Below the pieces are notes generated by a model that was not told where the DNA came from, searched no databases, and worked only from the letters and a program-made list of their open reading frames with translations. From NCBI GenBank assembly GCA_017404985.1, contig JAFRBK010000039.1:60325-124324 (forward strand): a DNA stretch of 64,000 nt. Reading direction: 5' to 3'. This document shows, one piece after another, positions 60,714-64,000 of the stretch (the stretch's first letter is position 1; each line of letters opens with the position of its first letter). This stretch comes from Clostridia bacterium. Lineage in GTDB: Bacteria > Bacillota > Clostridia > Christensenellales > Aristaeellaceae. Made by a program: the position numbers and the translations under genes.

Positions 60714-60848
60714 CTAAAATATTTATGGAAACAGAGCAAGGAATCGCACGCGACAGGTCCCCCTGTTTCGTCGGGAGGATGCAGGCATGGGCGCATCGAA
60801 ATAAAGAAAGAGTGTTTTCAACATGATACAGGAAGGAAGCGTGACTGA

Positions 60849-61613
60849 ATGTTTGAACTGAGGAAACCGAACGTTATTCCGATCAATGACCATATCTGGC
60901 TGCTGGACGACAATCATGAGGCGACCTGTTATGTCGTGGCCGGGACGGAATACGCGGCCGTCATCGATACATCCATCGGCCTGAGCAACATCCGGGAAGC
61001 GGCTGAATCGCTGACATCGCTTCCGCTGATCTGCATCAATACCCATGGCCATGGAGACCATATGGGCGGAAACTGGAGCTTTGACAAAGCGTACATGAAT
61101 CTGGCGGATCTGCCCCTGGCCGAAGAACATTTCCATCATCCGGAGGTTCAGAAAGGGATAAAACAGCACGGCATCCACTATCCGCCTTTTGAGCATATTG
61201 AAGACGGGCGTGTTTTTGATCTTGGCGGCGTGAAACTGGAAGCGATCTATTTTCCCGGGCATACGGCAGGCGAAATTGTCCTGCTGGATCGGCAGGACCG
61301 GATTCTGTTCGCCGGGGACGGGATTATCCAGCATCTGTGGCTACAGCTGAAGGAATCCTTACCGGTCAGGACGCAGATTCAGAGCATGGAACGGCTGCTG
61401 CCGCTGCGGAATATCTTCGACATGATCCTGCACGGACATAATCAAACCCCAAATGGCATTGAACTGTTTGATACGCTGCTGGAAGCGCTGAAGGATCTGG
61501 AGGCGGGGAACACGGCGGATGATATTGATTATGAGTGGAACGGAAACATCAGCAAAGCCCATCCATATCAGCCGGAGGACCGACGGATTGTCTATAAAGA
61601 GAGTGGAGAGTGA
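60849..61613 (+). CDS. Metallo-beta-lactamase fold hydrolase (copy 2)
   Basis: 254 residues, cytoplasmic. The metal motif is NTHGHGDHMGGN (HxHxDH), with FPGHTAGEI, FAGDGI and LHGHNQTPNG supplying further ligands. It is a paralogue of the gene at 30120-30908: both start with a short strand then IYL/IWL-DDNHEAT-like sequence and share HLW[ML]QL, but the identity is moderate. The substrate is unknown. AGGAAGGAAG precedes the ATG. A short-repeat array follows the stop. Confidence 0.87.
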   Translation: MFELRKPNVIPINDHIWLLDDNHEATCYVVAGTEYAAVIDTSIGLSNIREAAESLTSLPLICINTHGHGDHMGGNWSFDKAYMNLADLPLAEEHFHHPEVQKGIKQHGIHYPPFEHIEDGRVFDLGGVKLEAIYFPGHTAGEIVLLDRQDRILFAGDGIIQHLWLQLKESLPVRTQIQSMERLLPLRNIFDMILHGHNQTPNGIELFDTLLEALKDLEAGNTADDIDYEWNGNISKAHPYQPEDRRIVYKESGE

Positions 61614-61650
61614 AGAGGGAAGAGTGAAGAGGGAAGAGTGAAGAGGGAAG
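61598..61650. repeat. Tandem GAGAGTGAAGAGGGA-type repeat array
   Basis: The unit AGAGTGAAGAGGGA recurs about three times after GAGTGGAGAGTGA, overlapping the last codons of the MBL gene. Read on the other strand the units are CACTCT/CCACTCTC, related to the array at 29961-30030. Confidence 0.75.
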
Positions 61651-61651
61651 T

Positions 61652-62261
61652 TTAGTTGTACCTGACCCGAACCTTAATGCGGAAGTTGTCGACCATTGGG
61701 ATTATGCCAAATTCGCTGTAAGCCGCTTTCTCTTCCAGGGTGCCGCCCACCAGCCCGGCGTCCTGCATCTCCTTCCAATCCTGCCATTCTCCGTTGTCTT
61801 TCATGAAGCTTTCTCCCGGATTGACAACGACGTTGGGCGGAAGCCGACATAACCGTCAGCTTCGGGATGGACCAGGTATCTTTCAGGACCCAGGACGAAG
61901 GCTGCATCCGGGCGGACTTTCCTTCCGTGTCCGGGATTGTCCAGTCATCCCCTGAATACCAGAGCAGGTAGTCTCCGGCTTCAATCATCGCCTGCTTTTT
62001 CTTCAGTTCCGCCTCCGCTTCCGCCCGGAGATCCTCCTCCGTGAAGCCCGGATCATCGCCATCCGCCGGAACAGTTTTATCCTCATTTTCCTGCATGTAG
62101 TCTTTGATCCATTGTTCCGGTTCCTTCTCAACCACCCAGGCTTCCGGCCGTGCTTCCCGGCCGTGATACGGATACGCGCTTTCGTCCACCGGGCCGCTGC
62201 CGGAAGAGAACAGGACGGGAACCATATCCGCGCCGCCGCTGGACATTGCTCCTCTTATCAT
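61652..62261 (-). pseudogene. Frameshifted acidic protein gene, function unknown
   Basis: The minus-strand frame from 62261 runs as MVPVLFSSGSGPVDESAY, then an acidic Glu-rich helix (about 60-95) and WYSGDDWTIPD until about 61845. There sense switches to another frame: RLPPNVVVNPGESFMKD, then EWQDWKEMQDAGLVGG and IIPMVDNFRIKVRVRYN with a stop at 61652. A single-base loss near 61840-61850 (around CAACGTCG) explains this. The reconstructed C-terminus looks like a well-formed protein, so this is a recent lesion or a sequencing error. No family was recognised. There is no good ribosome site, so the 5' end may also be missing. Confidence 0.6.
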
Positions 62262-62322
62262 TGTCTTTTATAGAGGAACAAACGTCAGAGGAGAAAGTGT
62301 GGAGAGTTTAGACAGGCGGAAT

Positions 62323-62469
62323 TTATGCTGCCTTTTCCTCTTCGGCATAGTCTTCAACAAGGTTGTCAAAAGCGTCGATGGCGGTCTGGAAACGGTTCAG
62401 AAGATCTTCTTCGGCAATCAGCCCATCCGCGTTGGTTTCCATTTCGTTGAAGCGGATTTCGCCTTTCAT
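62323..62469 (-). CDS. Small acidic protein (48 aa)
   Basis: Codes for 48 residues starting MKGEIRFNEMETNADGLI and ending DYAEEEKAA, amphipathic and acidic. Its ATG overlaps the stop of the truncated upstream reading frame (ATGA), the mark of translational coupling, so it was probably the second gene of a small operon. No ribosome site of its own is visible. Function unknown. Confidence 0.5.
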   Translation of the reverse strand: MKGEIRFNEMETNADGLIAEEDLLNRFQTAIDAFDNLVEDYAEEEKAA

Positions 62470-62563
62470 GGGCGGTTTTTCAAAGAAAGGAACTCACAGC
62501 CGCGCACCTGCTCCGTGCTCTGATAAACGATGCTGACGGAATACCAGGCTTTGCCGTCGGCGT
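62466..62563 (-). pseudogene. 3' remnant of a minus-strand gene
   Basis: About 31 codons remain, reading ADGKAWYSVSIVYQSTEQ, then VRGCEFLSLKNRP and a stop that overlaps the next start. The coding character (YxSTEQ, LSL) looks like a C-terminus of an enzyme, perhaps of a phosphatase type, but the family is not certain. The 5' part is replaced by the ATPase fragment at 62566. Confidence 0.45.
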
Positions 62564-62565
62564 CA

Positions 62566-63033
62566 AGATATCTTTCCGTTCAGGACTATGTGGCGGCACT
62601 GATGAAGGCATACATGTTTCAGGAAGTCAGGAGATTTGATGTAAAGGGAAATGAGCAGCTGAAAACGCTTGGAAAGTTTTATATAGCTGATATTGGACTT
62701 CGAAACTATCTGCTCGGTTTTTCCAACGCAGATCGGGGGAAACTGCTGGAAAATGTAGTCTATCTGGAGCTGATGAAGCGCGGATATGATGTATCTGTGG
62801 GAAAACTCAGAGACCGGGAAGTGGACTTCCGGGCTGTTCGGGCCGGCGAGATAATCTACTTCCAGATGACAGAAACCCTGAGTGATGAAAAGACCAGGAA
62901 ACGTGAATTGCTCCCGCTTCAGGAAATAGCGGACAATTATCCGAAAATCATACTATCCATGGATCCGGAAGCACCGAATACAATGAATGGTATTATTCAG
63001 AGAAACCTGATTCGCTGGCTCCTGGAGGAATGA
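62566..63033 (+). pseudogene. DUF4143 AAA-type ATPase, C-terminal remnant
   Basis: About 155 codons: YLSVQDYVAALMKAYMFQE, FDVKGNEQLKTLGKFYIAD, IGLRNYLLGF, LLENVVYLELMKRGYDVSVG and REVDFRAV (the PD-(D/E)xK-like DUF4143 nuclease fold). These proteins normally have about 400 residues with an N-terminal AAA domain, which is absent here. Codons before 62566 are antisense to the neighbouring remnant, so an ATG at 62530 is only formal. The gene was cut by recombination near 62565. Confidence 0.75.
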
Positions 63034-63127
63034 TATCTCCTTTTCGTTTACCTTTCCCCTCGCCCGATGAGAATTCGTATTGCGGCCATACGAAAAAGAA
63101 ACAAACCTGACAGACGTTTATAAGGAT

Positions 63128-63179
63128 GATCCTTCTCCCGCCTCCGTGTCGGCTTTGGCGCGGAGGCGGGAGAAGGATC
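63128..63179. repeat. 19-bp perfect inverted repeat
   Basis: GATCCTTCTCCCGCCTCCG (63128-63146) is the exact reverse complement of 63161-63179, with a 14-base loop. No U-tract follows, so it is not a normal terminator; a remnant of a small mobile or REP-like element is possible. Confidence 0.85.
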
Positions 63180-63194
63180 ACAAAAACGACAAAA

Positions 63195-63226
63195 ACGGAA
63201 CAAAATGGGTCGTCCCTCTGTTCCGT
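63195..63226. repeat. Short inverted repeat
   Basis: ACGGAACA (63195-63202) and TGTTCCGT (63219-63226), eight pairs with a 16-base loop. Confidence 0.6.
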
Positions 63227-63415
63227 GCAGAATGAGAATGCAATCGTTGTGCCCGGTACTACTGTCCCAAGATTGTCACTAAGGATACAGAATACAAAAA
63301 ACACACTTTGAACAAAAAAGCAATTTTGTTCCCCTTGATGTTCACCCCTATATCGGGTATCCTTTCACAGGAAGTTATGCCAGATATGGAAAAAATCTGA
63401 AAGAAGGGATCCGCC

Positions 63416-63541
63416 ATGCCAGAGGAAACGAAAACGCCGGAATACGATCCGAAAGACCATCCGTGGATCGAAATGCCGGAAGACGCTGATTCCCTGGACG
63501 AAGCCCTGCGTTTCAGCCTGGATGAGATCCGGATTGCATAA
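63416..63541 (+). CDS. Small acidic protein (41 aa)
   Basis: Reads MPEETKTPEYDPKDHPWIEM and ends SLDEALRFSLDEIRIA. GAAAGAAGGG lies about seven bases before the ATG and a good terminator follows eight bases after the stop, so a real short gene is likely. It is acidic with a C-terminal amphipathic helix. Function unknown. Its neighbourhood is accessory, which would suit an antitoxin-like or leader role, but nothing shows that. Confidence 0.55.
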   Translation: MPEETKTPEYDPKDHPWIEMPEDADSLDEALRFSLDEIRIA

Positions 63542-63548
63542 TAAATCG

Positions 63549-63574
63549 GACCGGTGGCTGCACCGGTCTTTTTT
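63549..63574 (+). terminator. Rho-independent terminator
   Basis: GACCGGTG and CACCGGTC form an eight-bp stem with a GCTG loop, followed by TTTTTTA. Confidence 0.9.
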
Positions 63575-63596
63575 ATTCGGAATGATGCTACTGAAA

Positions 63597-63644
63597 ACCA
63601 AAAAAGGACGGTTCCTAATGGTGCGCGTGCCATAGAAACCGTCC
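63597..63644 (-). terminator. Terminator of the Rpn-like gene
   Basis: On the minus strand GGACGGTTTCTATGG and the arm at 63606-63620 form a long stem with two mismatches around CACGCGCA, followed by six T. Confidence 0.75.
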
Positions 63645-63669
63645 CATTTGGTTCACCTTAATAGTGGAA

Positions 63670-64000
63670 TCAATTGATCTGGAATTCTTTGTAGAGCTTG
63701 TTACGGTAACGGGTATCGGAGGCGATTTTTGCTATATCTTCAGTTCGGTTGGCAGCAAGAAGTTTATTGATAAGATCGGTAACTTTCTTCTCGCCTTTCT
63801 TCTCGCCTTTCTTTTCGCCTCTGGCTTCAATACGGTCCAATGCTTCACACATGGTTTTGGGTTTGCCTCCTTTCTCGCTTTTCAGGGTCATTTCAAACCG
63901 GGGATCGTCCATCAGGACGGAGAAAAGCTTCAACAGTTCATCTGTGTGCCGGAATCTTTCCGGATCCGTCGGGCGGTAGTCCGGATCGGTGCGGTGATGC
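63670..64000 (-). CDS. Rpn/PD-(D/E)XK transposase-family protein, C-terminal part
   Basis: About 109 codons remain; the frame is open to the right edge, so the gene continues outside the window. HTDELLKLFSVLMDDPRFE and TMCEALDRIEARG are typical of the C-terminal half of Rpn-type (recombination-promoting nuclease, PDDEXK_2) proteins. Then a GEKKGEKKGEKK repeat from a 12-base tandem unit, and a helical tail with LINKLLAANRTEDIAKIASD. The catalytic N-terminal half is not visible. Such genes are common in accessory regions. Confidence 0.75.
   Translation of the reverse strand, partial: HHRTDPDYRPTDPERFRHTDELLKLFSVLMDDPRFEMTLKSEKGGKPKTMCEALDRIEARGEKKGEKKGEKKVTDLINKLLAANRTEDIAKIASDTRYRNKLYKEFQIN

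Larger units (their letters stand above)
63034..63415. other. Non-coding stretch with inverted repeats
   Basis: No gene was recognised in this region of about 380 bases. It contains two inverted repeats (63128-63179 and 63195-63226), an AT-rich tail and no clear promoter. Confidence 0.6.

Noticed and set aside
60623-60848. Retron msr-msd upstream of the reverse transcriptase
   Set aside because: The predicted transcript leader is only about 55 bases and I found no long flanking inverted repeats there.

Overview
The window looks like a chromosome segment from a GC-rich member of the Clostridia (Bacillota). The evidence is a PrkC-type PASTA kinase paired with a PP2C phosphatase, PyrR-type pyrimidine control, a DUF1292 protein next to ruvX, strong AGGAGG-like ribosome binding sites, consensus TTGACA/TATAAT promoters, and a def-fmt-rsmB-rlmN-stp-prkC-rsgA-rpe order typical of that group. 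GC content is in the mid-to-high 50s per cent by eye. An uncultured gut or rumen lineage (for example near Christensenellales) would fit, but this is inferred from style and not from a marker gene match.

Layout. 1-4 kb: the end of trmL, a small acidic membrane protein, a cysteine desulfurase, and a GH36 alpha-galactosidase on the minus strand. 4.1-11.6 kb: a two-gene locus with a MATE exporter and a 2037-residue nonribosomal peptide synthetase (A-T-C-A-T-C). Its first A and first C domains are atypical, and it has no release domain. 11.8-27 kb: a long plus-strand housekeeping run with priA, def, fmt, rsmB, rlmN, PP2C, PASTA kinase, rsgA, rpe, mnmE, an Fe-type alcohol dehydrogenase homologue, radC, a DUF218 protein, rsmG and tRNA-Leu. 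27-36 kb: a second MATE transporter, a secreted protein of unknown role, an MBL hydrolase, a double GNAT acetyltransferase, an NhaC-type antiporter, and a periplasmic-binding-fold/GGDEF fusion. 36-42 kb, mainly minus strand: DUF1292, ruvX, pnp, rpsO, pyrR and uraA, with several structured 5' leaders. 42.0-42.4 kb: a five-gene tRNA operon (Val, Asp, Phe, Gly, Cys). 42.6-51.5 kb: a zinc-ribbon protein, phosphoglucomutase, a phosphonopyruvate decarboxylase-like enzyme, a CapA-like protein, an aminotransferase with an Lrp regulator, an NAD(P)HX repair enzyme, a Nudix hydrolase and tRNA-Pro. 51.8-58.7 kb: a GPH-family sugar symporter, a large MscS channel with extracytoplasmic sensor regions, and a secreted 5'-nucleotidase.

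58.7-64 kb is an accessory, mosaic stretch. It has a truncated gene resembling the N-terminus of a B12-type radical SAM protein, a compact apparently self-standing pseudoknotted RNA with its own promoter and terminator, and a convergent orphan reverse transcriptase. It also has a second MBL hydrolase, a frameshifted gene, a 5'-truncated DUF4143 ATPase, large inverted repeats and a Rpn/PD-(D/E)XK family gene running off the window. The reverse transcriptase and the neighbouring RNA are the best candidate for an undescribed system here. The NRPS/MATE locus is the second candidate.
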